DNA of 64,000 nucleotides, taken from the NCBI GenBank assembly GCA_002428985.1, contig DIYL01000047.1, positions 261,204-325,203 of the forward strand, in the 5' to 3' direction. Position 1 is the first letter of the stretch, and the number at the start of each line of letters is the position of its first letter. Both the position numbers and the translations under genes were made by a program. Under the pieces are notes generated by a model. The model made no database searches. It had not been told where the DNA came from and saw nothing but the letters and a program-made list of their open reading frames with translations. This stretch comes from Anaerolineales bacterium UBA6055 (GTDB lineage: Bacteria > Chloroflexota > Anaerolineae > Aggregatilineales > Phototrophicaceae). This document shows, piece after piece, positions 27,839-38,055 of this stretch.

Positions 27839-28089
27839 CATTGGGATGATATACCAGATTCACTTCATCAATAGTAACTCTGAAAGTTGAATAATCTATG
27901 CAGAGGTATAACTGTTGTCAGTTTCCTCAGCTTGATGAGGTATTGAGTGCATGATTTTGCATGACAGGCAATCGACACTGACTTTTAGGTATATACAACA
28001 AATCTTTTTCAATCGATCGATAGTTAGAATAAACTTAAATCATAAACTATCCCTATGTTAGGCTAAAAATAGTAAAATGGCGGGATAAC

Positions 28090-30495
28090 ATGACAGATGA
28101 CAATAATCCTATGATTGAAGAACTGACACCAAGAGAGTTTGATGTCTTAAAGTTACTGGTGGAAGCTCATAGCAACCGAGAAATAAGTGAAAAGCTCAAT
28201 GTCAGTGTGGAGACTATACGCACCCACACCAAGCGAATCTACTCTAAGCTCAATGTCTCAGGAAGACAAGAAGCCAGCTTCCGTGCTATTCAATTGGGCT
28301 TAGTCAACGATCCAATCTACGTGACGACGCCAACCGCGACCAATCTTCATGCAAGGTATGACACCTTCATTGGACGCAAACGTGAATTGTCAGACCTATC
28401 AGAGTTATTTACAAACGGAGATCGTTTTATCAGTATTGTTGGTGTCGGTGGCATGGGCAAGACGCGCCTCGCCATTGAGTTTGCCCAACAAGCCTATACG
28501 AGATACCCGCATGGCATCTATATCGTTGAACTAGAATCAATAACAGATGCCGACGGTATAATTCTACAAATTGCGGATAGCATCTCGTTACAATTAGTGG
28601 GTAAAGAGTCGGCTTCACAACAGATCCTTACATACCTGCAGAACAAAGAGATACTACTCATCATTGATAATTGTGAGCACCTACTAGAGGATCTTACATT
28701 TCTGAGGGACATGCTCCAATCATCATCCCACCTCCATATCTTGGCAACATCTCGGGAACGCCTGAATCTGCGACAAGAAACCGTATACGCCCTTGGTGGA
28801 TTATCAATCCCAACTGAAAATATCACTGTGCAAGATGACCAAACCGATGCAGTTCAACTCTTATTAGACTTTGCTCATCGTGTCCAATCCCAGTGGCAAA
28901 TTACAGATGATAACCGTGATGCAGTCTATGAATTATGTCATCTAACACAAGGTATGCCACTTGCCATTATGTTGGCGGCTAGTTGGATCGATGTTTACTC
29001 GCTCAGTCGTATCGTTACAGAGATTAAGCGAAACATAGACTTTCTGGCTGGTGATTTTCGGGATATGCTCGACCGTCATCGGAGTATGCGCGCAGTCTTC
29101 GATTGGACATGGCAATTGTTGACTGATGCTGAACGAGATGTCTTGAAAAAATTTTCGGTGTTTTTTAACGGTGGTTTGTTAGATGCTGTCGAAACAATTA
29201 CCAATGCAAACCCACGTATTTTAAAGTCACTAGTCAGCAAAGCACTGATACAACGTGATGTAACTGGACGGTATCGGGTGCACCCACTACATCGCCAATA
29301 TTTTGTGAGCAAATTACAAGCTAACACACAATCAGAAATAGCCATCAAGACGATTCATGCAACATACTTTATCAATTTGTCGGTAGATATGATGACAAAT
29401 AAAATTTATGGCGATTCGATACAAATTGAGATGGGTAATTTATTAGCAGCATGGTATTGGGCAGTTGATACCAAACAGATCGACTTGCTATGGCGTGGAT
29501 TCAATAATTACGGCATGATTGCATATCAGCTTGGCGCATTACGCGATATGCTGCCACTGTACCAATACGCTATACAACGATTGGACCATGCCGAAAATTC
29601 TGAATTGATAGCCTGTCTGTATTATATACAAGCATCGTTCCTCATATATTTTAAACAGGATGACCTTGCGGATCATGCGATTAAACGCGGCAAAACGTTA
29701 CTAAACAATATCAATTACGATGATGTTCGCATAGAAGTGATCTTTGCACTATATCATCTGGCCCTTGCCCAGCGGTATTTTAATAAGGAGCTTGCACTCG
29801 ACCTCGTGGAACAAGTTATTATACATCTTGAAAATCGTAATCTGATAACAGATGATGTGGCACAAACAATGTTAGCCTATGCCTATTCACAAATCCCAAC
29901 GATCCATCTTGTCTACTTTAATGAGTCTAACCCGATGCTCGAACGATATGCTCTGAGTGCCTTAAAGATTGCGAATACTATCAAACATCGCTTCATGATT
30001 GCTTATAGCACGCAATATCTGGGCGAACTTGCTACACGTCGTCATGATTTTGAAACAGCGATGAATCATATTCGTACATCATATGATGCTTATCAGGGAT
30101 TATCACAGAGCTTTGATTATATCTTCTTGTTAACGCAAGCCGGTAGCATTGCTAAACAGTTGGGGTATGAGGATGAAGCCCTTAAATATTGGTACAGAGC
30201 CCTATTGTTATTTCGTAACTATCGCTTTTTACATGGCATTTATGTGTTGATTTTAGATATTGTAGAATGGAAAATTCAACAGGGTGATTGGCTAGATGCC
30301 ACACTATTGCTTGGATTTTGTGGTGAGAACGCTGTTCGTATGCAAGAACGTGAAAGAGTAAAGGAAATCAAAGTAGATATGAGCACGCGATTAGATGAGG
30401 CGACTTATACAAAAACAATCGCTCATGGCAGAAGCCTCAGCTATGATGAAATTGTCACGCAGCTAATCGGCTGGTTAAATGTTAAGTCGGATTGA
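28090..30495 (+). CDS. LuxR-type STAND regulator (HTH + NB-ARC + TPR), copy 2
   Basis: 801 residues with the same architecture as copy 1: N-terminal LuxR HTH, NB-ARC with GVGGMGKTRLA and LLIIDNCEH, and a helical TPR-like C-terminal half. Homology at DNA level begins right at GGATAACATGACAGATGAC. The two proteins are almost identical to about residue 410 and diverge strongly beyond, consistent with identical DNA targets but different input signals (inference). The 3' end overlaps convergent recN by 14 bp. A GGCGGG ribosome site precedes the ATG. Which copy is ancestral is unclear, but the relic of recN shows that the duplication included its tail. Confidence 0.9.
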   Translation: MTDDNNPMIEELTPREFDVLKLLVEAHSNREISEKLNVSVETIRTHTKRIYSKLNVSGRQEASFRAIQLGLVNDPIYVTTPTATNLHARYDTFIGRKRELSDLSELFTNGDRFISIVGVGGMGKTRLAIEFAQQAYTRYPHGIYIVELESITDADGIILQIADSISLQLVGKESASQQILTYLQNKEILLIIDNCEHLLEDLTFLRDMLQSSSHLHILATSRERLNLRQETVYALGGLSIPTENITVQDDQTDAVQLLLDFAHRVQSQWQITDDNRDAVYELCHLTQGMPLAIMLAASWIDVYSLSRIVTEIKRNIDFLAGDFRDMLDRHRSMRAVFDWTWQLLTDAERDVLKKFSVFFNGGLLDAVETITNANPRILKSLVSKALIQRDVTGRYRVHPLHRQYFVSKLQANTQSEIAIKTIHATYFINLSVDMMTNKIYGDSIQIEMGNLLAAWYWAVDTKQIDLLWRGFNNYGMIAYQLGALRDMLPLYQYAIQRLDHAENSELIACLYYIQASFLIYFKQDDLADHAIKRGKTLLNNINYDDVRIEVIFALYHLALAQRYFNKELALDLVEQVIIHLENRNLITDDVAQTMLAYAYSQIPTIHLVYFNESNPMLERYALSALKIANTIKHRFMIAYSTQYLGELATRRHDFETAMNHIRTSYDAYQGLSQSFDYIFLLTQAGSIAKQLGYEDEALKYWYRALLLFRNYRFLHGIYVLILDIVEWKIQQGDWLDATLLLGFCGENAVRMQERERVKEIKVDMSTRLDEATYTKTIAHGRSLSYDEIVTQLIGWLNVKSD

Positions 30496-32233
30496 GCTCC
30501 ATCTTACGAACGCGCGCCTCTTCCAAAATGCCTAACGCCGATTGTCGCCCAGATTCACCGGATGTGCCTAACATTTCTGCAATTTCGTGAATACGTTGTT
30601 GCTCGTCATCAAGCACGCTGACCATAGTTGCCGCGTGTGCTTTGGTGACATCTTTGCGCACATGAAAATGCTTGTCACCATAACTGGCTAACTGTGGTAA
30701 ATGAGTGACACATAGCACTTGATGCTTGCCCGATAGCGACCATAATTTCTCACCAACGACTGCACCAATTCGTCCACCGATACCCTGATCAACTTCATCA
30801 AATATCAAAATCGGGGTTTGGTCGGCGGCAGTCAACACGCGTTTGAGTGCCAACATAATGCGGGCAGCTTCACCACCAGAGGCGACTTTTACTAATGGGC
30901 GCAAGGGTTCACCGGGGTTTGCACTCATCATAAACTCGACATCATCAATCCCTTTAGCATCGAATTTATAGCGTTTTTTACCGATGATACACCCCTGTGG
31001 ATGTTCTGCTTGGGCTAGCAATACTTCAAATTGAGTGCGTTCCATACGTAAATCTTGCAATTCGGCAACAACTGCTTTGCCTAATTCTTTACCGGCTTTG
31101 ACCCGTGCATCACTCAACCGTTTGCTAATTTCGCCGATATGACGGAGCAATGTGGTCTCGTGTTTTATCAATTGCTCGAGGCGTTCTTCGCTGTGGTCGA
31201 TGTTATCCAGCTCTTGTTGGGCATGTTCCCCATAAGCGTTAATTTCTTCAATCGTATCGCAGGAATAACGGCGTTTGAGTGTTTTGATGAGTTCAAGTCG
31301 TTCTTCGAGTTCATCAAGTCGTTCTGGGTCATACTCTACTTCATCAACATATCCCGCCATAGTGATACCAAGCTCTTGGGCTTGCTGGGCGAGGCTTTCT
31401 GCCATCTCATAATCTTCTTGCATATCGGGATCGATCTTTGCGAGTTTTGACATCGCGACAGCAACCTGCATCAGACCATCAATAATTGGCACAGGGTCAT
31501 CATTGTCATCGCCGTTCAACAAAATGGATGTTTGTAATGCTAGTGTCGCCAACTGCTCACTATTCGCGAGGCGGTTACGCTCTGCATTAAGGTCGGCTTC
31601 TTCATCTGGTTCGAGGGCGGCAGCATGAATTTCTTGCACTTCATGACGCAACAAATCAGCACGGCGTTTGAGGGCATCTTCATCATCTTGCAGGCGTTTC
31701 ATCTCGCCACGAACTTTGCCAAGTTCATCCACGAGATTTTCCAGACTATCGCGGACTTCAAATAGATCAGCATAGCGGTCAAGCAAATCAATATGATAAC
31801 GCGGATGGAATAAGGATAGATGTGCGCTTTGTCCATGAATATCAAATAGAATACCGCCGACTTCCGTGAGAATATCGGTCTTTACCGCAACACCATTAAT
31901 GCGCGCTGTCGACCGTCCCTTCGCACGGACTTCACGGATTATCGTCACATAATCAGGGTCATCAGGATCGACTAACTGTTCTCGTTCGAGAATTTCCATC
32001 ACGAGATCACGATTTATAGGATCAATCGACACCACGCCTTCGATGATGGCACGCTCAGCACCTGACCGCACAAACGATGGGTCAGCTTTATTGCCCAACA
32101 ACAGCTCGACGGCATCAATCAATATCGATTTACCCGCCCCTGTTTCCCCAGTGATGACGTTAAATCCATTGGTGAAGGTCAACTCGACCTGATCTATGAC
32201 TGCAAAATTTTGAACACGCAATTCTTCTAACAT
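30482..32233 (-). CDS. recN: DNA repair ATPase RecN
   Basis: 583 residues, the usual length for this SMC-like protein. Walker A GETGAGKS (29-36) follows MLEELRVQNFAVIDQVEL; coiled-coil arms fill residues 150-400; the C-terminal ABC signature region VASGGEAARIMLALK and Walker B PILIFDEVDQGIGG are intact. RecN acts on double-strand breaks by tethering DNA with RecA. Gene order with nadK and a zinc-ribbon membrane protein upstream on the same strand resembles common nadK-recN neighbourhoods. The 3' end overlaps the LuxR-type gene tail to tail. Confidence 0.97.
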   Translation of the reverse strand: MLEELRVQNFAVIDQVELTFTNGFNVITGETGAGKSILIDAVELLLGNKADPSFVRSGAERAIIEGVVSIDPINRDLVMEILEREQLVDPDDPDYVTIIREVRAKGRSTARINGVAVKTDILTEVGGILFDIHGQSAHLSLFHPRYHIDLLDRYADLFEVRDSLENLVDELGKVRGEMKRLQDDEDALKRRADLLRHEVQEIHAAALEPDEEADLNAERNRLANSEQLATLALQTSILLNGDDNDDPVPIIDGLMQVAVAMSKLAKIDPDMQEDYEMAESLAQQAQELGITMAGYVDEVEYDPERLDELEERLELIKTLKRRYSCDTIEEINAYGEHAQQELDNIDHSEERLEQLIKHETTLLRHIGEISKRLSDARVKAGKELGKAVVAELQDLRMERTQFEVLLAQAEHPQGCIIGKKRYKFDAKGIDDVEFMMSANPGEPLRPLVKVASGGEAARIMLALKRVLTAADQTPILIFDEVDQGIGGRIGAVVGEKLWSLSGKHQVLCVTHLPQLASYGDKHFHVRKDVTKAHAATMVSVLDDEQQRIHEIAEMLGTSGESGRQSALGILEEARVRKMELNPT

Positions 32234-32339
32234 TGTCGATTTAAGCCTATGTTTCCGCTAATAACCTGTCGATACCTTTTTATTCATCTATCTATCCCCT
32301 TCCTAAATTCTCCCCAATGCATTGAGAAGGTACTTGAGT

Positions 32340-32381
32340 CCCCCTCCTTGAAGTTTCGGGGAGGGGTATAGGGGGTGAGGT
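32340..32381 (+). repeat. C-rich/G-rich hairpin repeat with TGAGG tail
   Basis: CCCCCTCCTTGAAG and GGGGAGGGG form a stem, followed by GGGGGTGAGG. The same layout recurs at 40419-40466. It lies in the gap between recN and the zinc-ribbon gene. Similar elements are scattered in many bacterial genomes; function unknown. Confidence 0.5.
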
Positions 32382-32432
32382 TGACTACCTATGAAACGAA
32401 CAGTTGGTTCAATTGTGTTATGGATTCACTAA

Positions 32433-32942
32433 CTATATAGCCACCTTCATGCTGGCATATGCTGAGGATGACGCAAGCCCCAGATAAATTAACATCCCGA
32501 GACCTAATCCCGTCAGCAAAAATGCAATCGTTAAGCCACCAAGGAAGACACCACCCGCACACACATAGGAAGTTTGTCGTCCGCGACGGCGACCTGTCAA
32601 ACTTAAGGCGACTTGTCCAATGCCTGCCCCAATTGTTGGCGCAACAATCAACGCCAGTATGAAAAATCCACCAAACAAACCGATTATAAATGCGCCTAGT
32701 GCACCGCCAATAAATGCGACTGATGCAACAATGGCATAATCGGTATTTGTTCCGGCGAAGAATTTATTCTCATGTCCACGGACACATTCTTTACAAGTGT
32801 ACCCGACTGATGTGTGTACTGCACAATCGACACACATATAACGATCACAGCGATTGCACCGTAATTCTGTATCGCGATCGGGATGCACCTCGCAATAATT
32901 CATGGGTTCTCCGGATAGTCCGTTGTTCATTGTTTCTGTCAT
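32433..32942 (-). CDS. B-box-type zinc-finger membrane protein
   Basis: 169 residues. The cytosolic N-terminus carries a zinc-ribbon / B-box-like motif (CEVHPDRDTELRCNRCDRYM, then CVDCAVHTSVGYTCKECV) with eight Cys and His ligands, followed by three or four hydrophobic helices in the rest of the protein. Proteins of this type occur next to housekeeping genes in several phyla, but their job is not established. It lies between nadK and recN on the same strand. The ATG at 32942 opens MTETMNNGLSGEPMN. Confidence 0.8.
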   Translation of the reverse strand: MTETMNNGLSGEPMNYCEVHPDRDTELRCNRCDRYMCVDCAVHTSVGYTCKECVRGHENKFFAGTNTDYAIVASVAFIGGALGAFIIGLFGGFFILALIVAPTIGAGIGQVALSLTGRRRGRQTSYVCAGGVFLGGLTIAFLLTGLGLGMLIYLGLASSSAYASMKVAI

Positions 32943-33114
32943 GTTTGATGTTTCTCGTTTTACCTTATCAGATACCTTCAGCTTAAACGAAAATCATTGT
33001 CAGTGTGTAATGCAAACATAATAAATATATAAAAGCGTCTTTCCTATATTTTAGAGTGTCTAGTCAGTTATCGCCATTTTTTGAAATTTGAACAAACGAC
33101 TCGCCAATCTAGAT

Positions 33115-33996
33115 CTAAAATGTTTTACGACGTGGACCATGACGGTTGACACGCGGTTCCATACGATCCAATAATGACCGATAAAAATAATTCGGATCGC
33201 GCATCCTGACGAACTGGCTGACCGGCTCGGCTGACCGAATACAAATGTGTTGGTTATCTTGTACTTCTGCCACGACGTTTCCATCGACTGTCAACACAAT
33301 CTGATGGCGATTTTCTTCGGTTGGTTCAACATCAACAACTGCACCTTCAGATAGCACCAACGGACGATCCATACTCAGATGAGGTGCAACTGGAACCATC
33401 AAAATATTACGTAGCTCCGGCGGTAAAATTGGCCCCCCTGTTGCTAGGGCATATGCAGTCGAACCAGTTGGTGTCGCAATAATTAGGGCATCTGAGTTAT
33501 AGGTCGTCGTCCAATGCTTGTCGATGAACGTATTGATCTGAATCATGCGTCCAAACACATTCCCACTAATGACAACATCATTGAGTGCGCTGTGGCTGGA
33601 GATAATATCTTGTTTGTCGTTAATGAGTGTTGCAGTCAACATCATTCGACGTTCAATCCAATAATTACCCGCCAGTAGATTTTCTAGGGTTGTATCCCAA
33701 TCTTCGGGTTGATCGACCTCGGTTAAAAATCCTAACCATCCCATATTGATGCCAAGGACAGGTACACCTTGCTCACCACAGACGCGTCCAGCGCGTAACA
33801 TTGCGCCATCACCGCCGATGGCAACCACCATATCAGCTTTGGCGACAGACGATTGAACTAAATCATCATTCCAATCGGTGTATATCCAGTGTTCAATCTG
33901 CCGCTTGGCTAATGTTTCTGCGATGCGATGGGCAACTGGATAGGTGTCAGGACGGGTTGGATGTGCGAGAATGCCAATGTGCGTGATACTGGTCAA
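33115..33996 (-). CDS. nadK: NAD kinase
   Basis: 293 residues. The diagnostic GGDG (61-64, in VVAIGGDGAMLRAGR) is followed by PVLGINMGWLGFLTEV, then NDVVISG and TPTGSTAYALATGGPI. All are canonical for ATP-NAD kinase, which phosphorylates NAD to NADP in the cytosol. Length is normal. It heads the minus-strand group nadK, zinc-ribbon protein, recN, with gaps of about 170-200 bp that may hold separate promoters. Confidence 0.96.
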   Translation of the reverse strand: MTSITHIGILAHPTRPDTYPVAHRIAETLAKRQIEHWIYTDWNDDLVQSSVAKADMVVAIGGDGAMLRAGRVCGEQGVPVLGINMGWLGFLTEVDQPEDWDTTLENLLAGNYWIERRMMLTATLINDKQDIISSHSALNDVVISGNVFGRMIQINTFIDKHWTTTYNSDALIIATPTGSTAYALATGGPILPPELRNILMVPVAPHLSMDRPLVLSEGAVVDVEPTEENRHQIVLTVDGNVVAEVQDNQHICIRSAEPVSQFVRMRDPNYFYRSLLDRMEPRVNRHGPRRKTF

Positions 33997-34275
33997 GTCG
34001 TTTTCCCCTAAATTGGATTACTACGCACTTCATTATGTCCGAAAACGATAAACAATCCCATATATAACCCACAGAACTTTGACCAACTTATCATTTTATT
34101 ATATTTTAGACCATTTGTTCGTTGTGCGATATAGTAAATTTGACGATCTAACCAAACAGTTTAATTCATAGTCGAATATGTTATTGATTTTCTGATTATA
34201 CAATTCGTACCACAACGGTTACAATAACCTTATCAAACATCATACGTCTGCTATCAGCCAACACAAGGAAACGCA

Positions 34276-35862
34276 ATGAGCGATAAACCAAAACGCAAGC
34301 GACGCAGTGCAACTGATTATTGGGTATTATTTGCAACAATTAGTGCATCGAGTATGGCATTTATCGGTGGGTCGGCACTCAATGTAGCATTACCTGCGAT
34401 ACAGCGCGACCTCGGTGCAACGGGTGCCGATTTACTCTGGATTGTCAATTCATATGCGCTCCTGTTAGCGGCATTAATCCTTGTGGGGGGCTCGCTCGGT
34501 GATCATTACGGACGCAAACGCATCTATGGGATGGGTATTATCGTCTTTATGGTCACATCATTTATATGTGGGATTGCGCCATCAACAGAAATTTTGATTC
34601 TAGCAAGAGTCGCACAGGGTATTGGTGGGGCGATGATGATCCCCGGTAGTTTGGCGATAGTTTCGGCTTATTTTGATGATAGTAATCGCGGATGGGCAAT
34701 TGGCTTATGGTCGGCATTTACAATGATGACCTCGGTTGCTGGACCAATTCTCGGTGGGTGGCTTGCTGAAAATGACTTATGGCGATTTGTCTTTTTTATC
34801 AATATCCCACTCGGGATTGTTTCGCTCCTCGCATTAGTCCGATTTGTACCGGAAAGCTACGACGAAGAAGCATCGGATCAATTGGACATCCTCGGGGCAG
34901 TGCTTGCGACCTTAGGGTTAGCGGGGTTTACATTCGGCTTTATCGAAGGACCACAACGCGGATTTGAAAATCCGATTGTATTGGGGTCGATTATTGGCGG
35001 TATTTTGGCTCTGGTCGTGTTTGTCTGGCATGAAAACCGTAGCGATCATCCGATGATGCCTTTAAGCTTATTCTCTTCGCGGACATTTAGCGGGGCAAAT
35101 ATTTTGACGCTTCTACTCTATGGGGCATTAGGTGGCGCATTATTCTTCTTACCCTTGAATTTGATACAGGTACAAGGTTATGCCGAATCTGTTGCAGGTT
35201 TCGCGACCTTACCCATGACGATATTTATGGTCGGATTATCATTCTTCATGGGCGATATTGTTGATCGCTACGGACCGCGCCTACCACTGATTATTGGACC
35301 GCTCATCGTAACAGTTGCTTTTGTGCTATTCGGGTTGGTCGGCATCACAGATGGACAAGATGCATATTGGATGACTTTCTTCCTCCCTATTTCATTGTTT
35401 GGTATCGGGATGGGTATCACCGTTGCCCCGCTAACCACATCAGTGATGGGATCTGTCCCACAACATAATGCGGGGATTGCATCCGGCATCAATAACGCCA
35501 TGTCACGGTCATCACAGGTGTTAGCGGTTGCGATTATGGGGGGGATCGCCCTCTTGGTATTTGGTCAATCGCTGATGGAAAATCCGATTGTTACGGAGTT
35601 GCCCCAAGACGCGCAAACTCAACTCTCTGAAGATTCATCTAACCTTGCGGGAACACCTGTACCCGACACCTTAGATGAATCAACCCAACAAGATGTCAGT
35701 CAGGTTATCCGCGAGGTGTTCGCGCATACCTTTAGCATTATTATGTTTATCGCGGCAGGGATGTGTTTGGCGAGTGCCATCTTTGCTGGCTTATTGGTAG
35801 AAAATGTTATTAAACCAAAAAATGATGACACCCCTGAGTTGTCTGAAGCTGAAGCTACTTAA
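34276..35862 (+). CDS. MFS exporter, DHA2 (14-TM) family
   Basis: 528 residues with 14 predicted helices. Motif A-like GGSLGDHYGRKR follows TM2, and the TM5 motif C-like region GPILGGWLAEN is present, as in EmrB/QacA drug:proton antiporters. The substrate is unknown. A clean AAGGAAA lies before the ATG. The 3' end overlaps convergent CIA30 gene by 4 bp. The 34000-34275 gap upstream is AT-rich and should contain the promoter; I saw no operator there. Confidence 0.92.
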   Translation: MSDKPKRKRRSATDYWVLFATISASSMAFIGGSALNVALPAIQRDLGATGADLLWIVNSYALLLAALILVGGSLGDHYGRKRIYGMGIIVFMVTSFICGIAPSTEILILARVAQGIGGAMMIPGSLAIVSAYFDDSNRGWAIGLWSAFTMMTSVAGPILGGWLAENDLWRFVFFINIPLGIVSLLALVRFVPESYDEEASDQLDILGAVLATLGLAGFTFGFIEGPQRGFENPIVLGSIIGGILALVVFVWHENRSDHPMMPLSLFSSRTFSGANILTLLLYGALGGALFFLPLNLIQVQGYAESVAGFATLPMTIFMVGLSFFMGDIVDRYGPRLPLIIGPLIVTVAFVLFGLVGITDGQDAYWMTFFLPISLFGIGMGITVAPLTTSVMGSVPQHNAGIASGINNAMSRSSQVLAVAIMGGIALLVFGQSLMENPIVTELPQDAQTQLSEDSSNLAGTPVPDTLDESTQQDVSQVIREVFAHTFSIIMFIAAGMCLASAIFAGLLVENVIKPKNDDTPELSEAEAT

Positions 35863-36368
35863 CCTGTCAGTTGAAATTGGTCTTGTGACATCGCCTCGAT
35901 TGATTTGACATGTAGACTAAAATCACCGATTTGATGACTCACAATTAGTCCGACGACACTAATTTTTTCGCGATTCAATGATGGGGCGCATGATAATTCT
36001 GTGCCCATCACCATTGGCATGAAATTGTCAAAAGGTATATCAATTGTCTGCCATGTACACGATTGTGTCTGGAATGATGCTTGATACCGGAGTTGCATCG
36101 GACCATCATCACGCAAAATACAACCGTATTCTTTACCGTCACCGTGTATATTTAATCTTAGTCCATTGTATTGACTCAAGTCGAGATACATATCTGGCGA
36201 ATGAATCGATGCAAAACCACCGTTGTTTGCCAGCGAGATTCTTCCTTTAAAATGTGCGCCATTTGGGCAAAAGTCCATGTCACTCGATGAGCGTCCGCCC
36301 ATAACCCAGTCATCAAGAGATCGCCACCTCTGCTGATGATTAGGGTGAGTAAAATTGTATATAATCAT
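35859..36368 (-). CDS. CIA30 / NDUFAF1-like protein
   Basis: 169 residues matching the CIA30 beta-sandwich: opening MIIYNFTHPNHQQRWRSLDD, then WVMGGRSSSDM and GRISLANNGGFASI are family hallmarks. In mitochondria CIA30 assists complex I assembly; bacterial members are often linked to sugar or NAD(P)-related enzymes and their role is unclear. No complex I genes are in view. Confidence 0.88.
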   Translation of the reverse strand: MIIYNFTHPNHQQRWRSLDDWVMGGRSSSDMDFCPNGAHFKGRISLANNGGFASIHSPDMYLDLSQYNGLRLNIHGDGKEYGCILRDDGPMQLRYQASFQTQSCTWQTIDIPFDNFMPMVMGTELSCAPSLNREKISVVGLIVSHQIGDFSLHVKSIEAMSQDQFQLTG

Positions 36369-36480
36369 GTCCCTAGTCCTATGTATGTTATTGCGTCATA
36401 CTGAAGCTTATTGAATCGCAATAAGATGTGAAGATGCTTAAAATGACCTTTATGTATCTTAATAAATTAATGGGCACGAC

Positions 36481-38001
36481 TTAAGAATTGCGACGCAATC
36501 GTTGCACAATCTCTGCAATAAATCCGCCGATCAAGATCGTGAACAATGGGGATAGCATCGCATAATATCGGGGTTCCATTCGGGCGGCTGATGCAATCAA
36601 TACCAATCCAACAACAAGTAAAATCGCAACTGTTACCGTAAACCAGTCACGCTTCCACAACGCCCAAATGACCGCCAACGGGGTAAGCAATTTGAGTAGG
36701 TTAATTGGTGTGAACAAGAGGGTATAAATTTCGACACCCGGTCGCCATACCAGATGCCCATCGTACATATCACTCTGTGCCTCATAAAATCCGAATTGTC
36801 CTTCGCCTTGCCATTCAATCGCATCGGCTCGATCAACATACATGTGATGAAAACTGGTTTCGGTCGGATGTTGAATCATCATATAAAATATAGACTTTAG
36901 AACCTCAAAAGCGAGCTTTGCAGGGTCAAGTGCAATCGCCTCGAAGTAAATGTCATACAGTAGTGCGTCTGCTTCACATGGACCGAGATACCAATATAAT
37001 TCTGCTGGAAAAACAACGGTAATGATTTCTTGTGGTTCGCCGAAAGCTTGTGCGAGGAAGGCTTCACGCTCTTCGGGTGTGACCCATGAGGTTGGATTTT
37101 GCCACAGTGGATAGGTATATTCATAGAAATCGGTGACGCGATCCGCTTCTAATGTCAGTAAGTTTGCATAGTTAGCTGAAGCAGGACCATTCGATGCGCG
37201 CATGGGGATCTCTTTTTCAAGCAATCCAGTCGCAAGATTGTTGCCAGTGATGCAACTGAGTGTGGTTGTGCCCGTTGATGGGATATGGACACCTAAAATA
37301 TAACCACCGAGAATCCCGACACTAATCACACCCACCATCACAAAAAGTCCAAATCGTTGGCGCAGAGGAATATGCGTCCATAGAAAAAAGCTCGCGCCAT
37401 ATAGTGCCACCAATGGCGCATAATTGAAGCGGGCAAATGTCATAATACCCAGCCCGATGCTGGCAATCCCAACTAGTACAAACCGTCGGCGGGTGGGACT
37501 ATCCCATGCCAATTGTGCCATCCACAACGCCCACACTGTCACGGTCGCAATCAACCAGCCTGGTAATTGGAAGTGCATCCACTGCAAACCGAAGGGATCA
37601 ATCAGCACAATCAACCCAGTAATGAGTCCGGCTGTCGCAGTGAAGCGTCGGCGCATGATGTCGTAGACCATAAATGGGATGGTGCTATATGCAATGAGGT
37701 GAACCAATAATAACAGTCGTGGTGCGAGGCTTGCACCGAATAGATCTGTGACTGCTTTAAATGGTGCGAGTACCAATGCATAACCGGGGTTGTAGCGCAC
37801 ATTACCGACCATAAAATTCCCCGACACAAACTCATTCATCAGGTAGACTTGTCCCGCCTGATTATCATTGTTGACGCTGTTGCCCAATGGATAACTCACA
37901 TATAGGACACCTTGCACGATGATAGTTGCTATCAATAAGATGAGCAGGTAGCGTCGGTTGAGGTTGGGTATTGTCGGGTTTTCGGTCATGGCATATATCA
38001 C
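36481..38001 (-). CDS. Polytopic membrane glycosyltransferase-like protein
   Basis: 506 residues (or four less, from ATG at 37989). About eleven transmembrane helices. The first lumenal loop carries NSVNNDNQAGQVYLMNEFVS and VRYNPGYALVLAPF, reminiscent of the acidic first loop in GT-C/PMT-like enzymes that use polyprenyl-linked sugars. A large lumenal loop (about 265-400) lies before the last helices. Family assignment is by architecture only. Likely role in envelope glycosylation. Confidence 0.68.
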   Translation of the reverse strand: MIYAMTENPTIPNLNRRYLLILLIATIIVQGVLYVSYPLGNSVNNDNQAGQVYLMNEFVSGNFMVGNVRYNPGYALVLAPFKAVTDLFGASLAPRLLLLVHLIAYSTIPFMVYDIMRRRFTATAGLITGLIVLIDPFGLQWMHFQLPGWLIATVTVWALWMAQLAWDSPTRRRFVLVGIASIGLGIMTFARFNYAPLVALYGASFFLWTHIPLRQRFGLFVMVGVISVGILGGYILGVHIPSTGTTTLSCITGNNLATGLLEKEIPMRASNGPASANYANLLTLEADRVTDFYEYTYPLWQNPTSWVTPEEREAFLAQAFGEPQEIITVVFPAELYWYLGPCEADALLYDIYFEAIALDPAKLAFEVLKSIFYMMIQHPTETSFHHMYVDRADAIEWQGEGQFGFYEAQSDMYDGHLVWRPGVEIYTLLFTPINLLKLLTPLAVIWALWKRDWFTVTVAILLVVGLVLIASAARMEPRYYAMLSPLFTILIGGFIAEIVQRLRRNS

Positions 38002-38055
38002 GATTCATCGGTATCGACGTGACAGTGTACGCAAAACATCTAGGGTTGTACAGGA

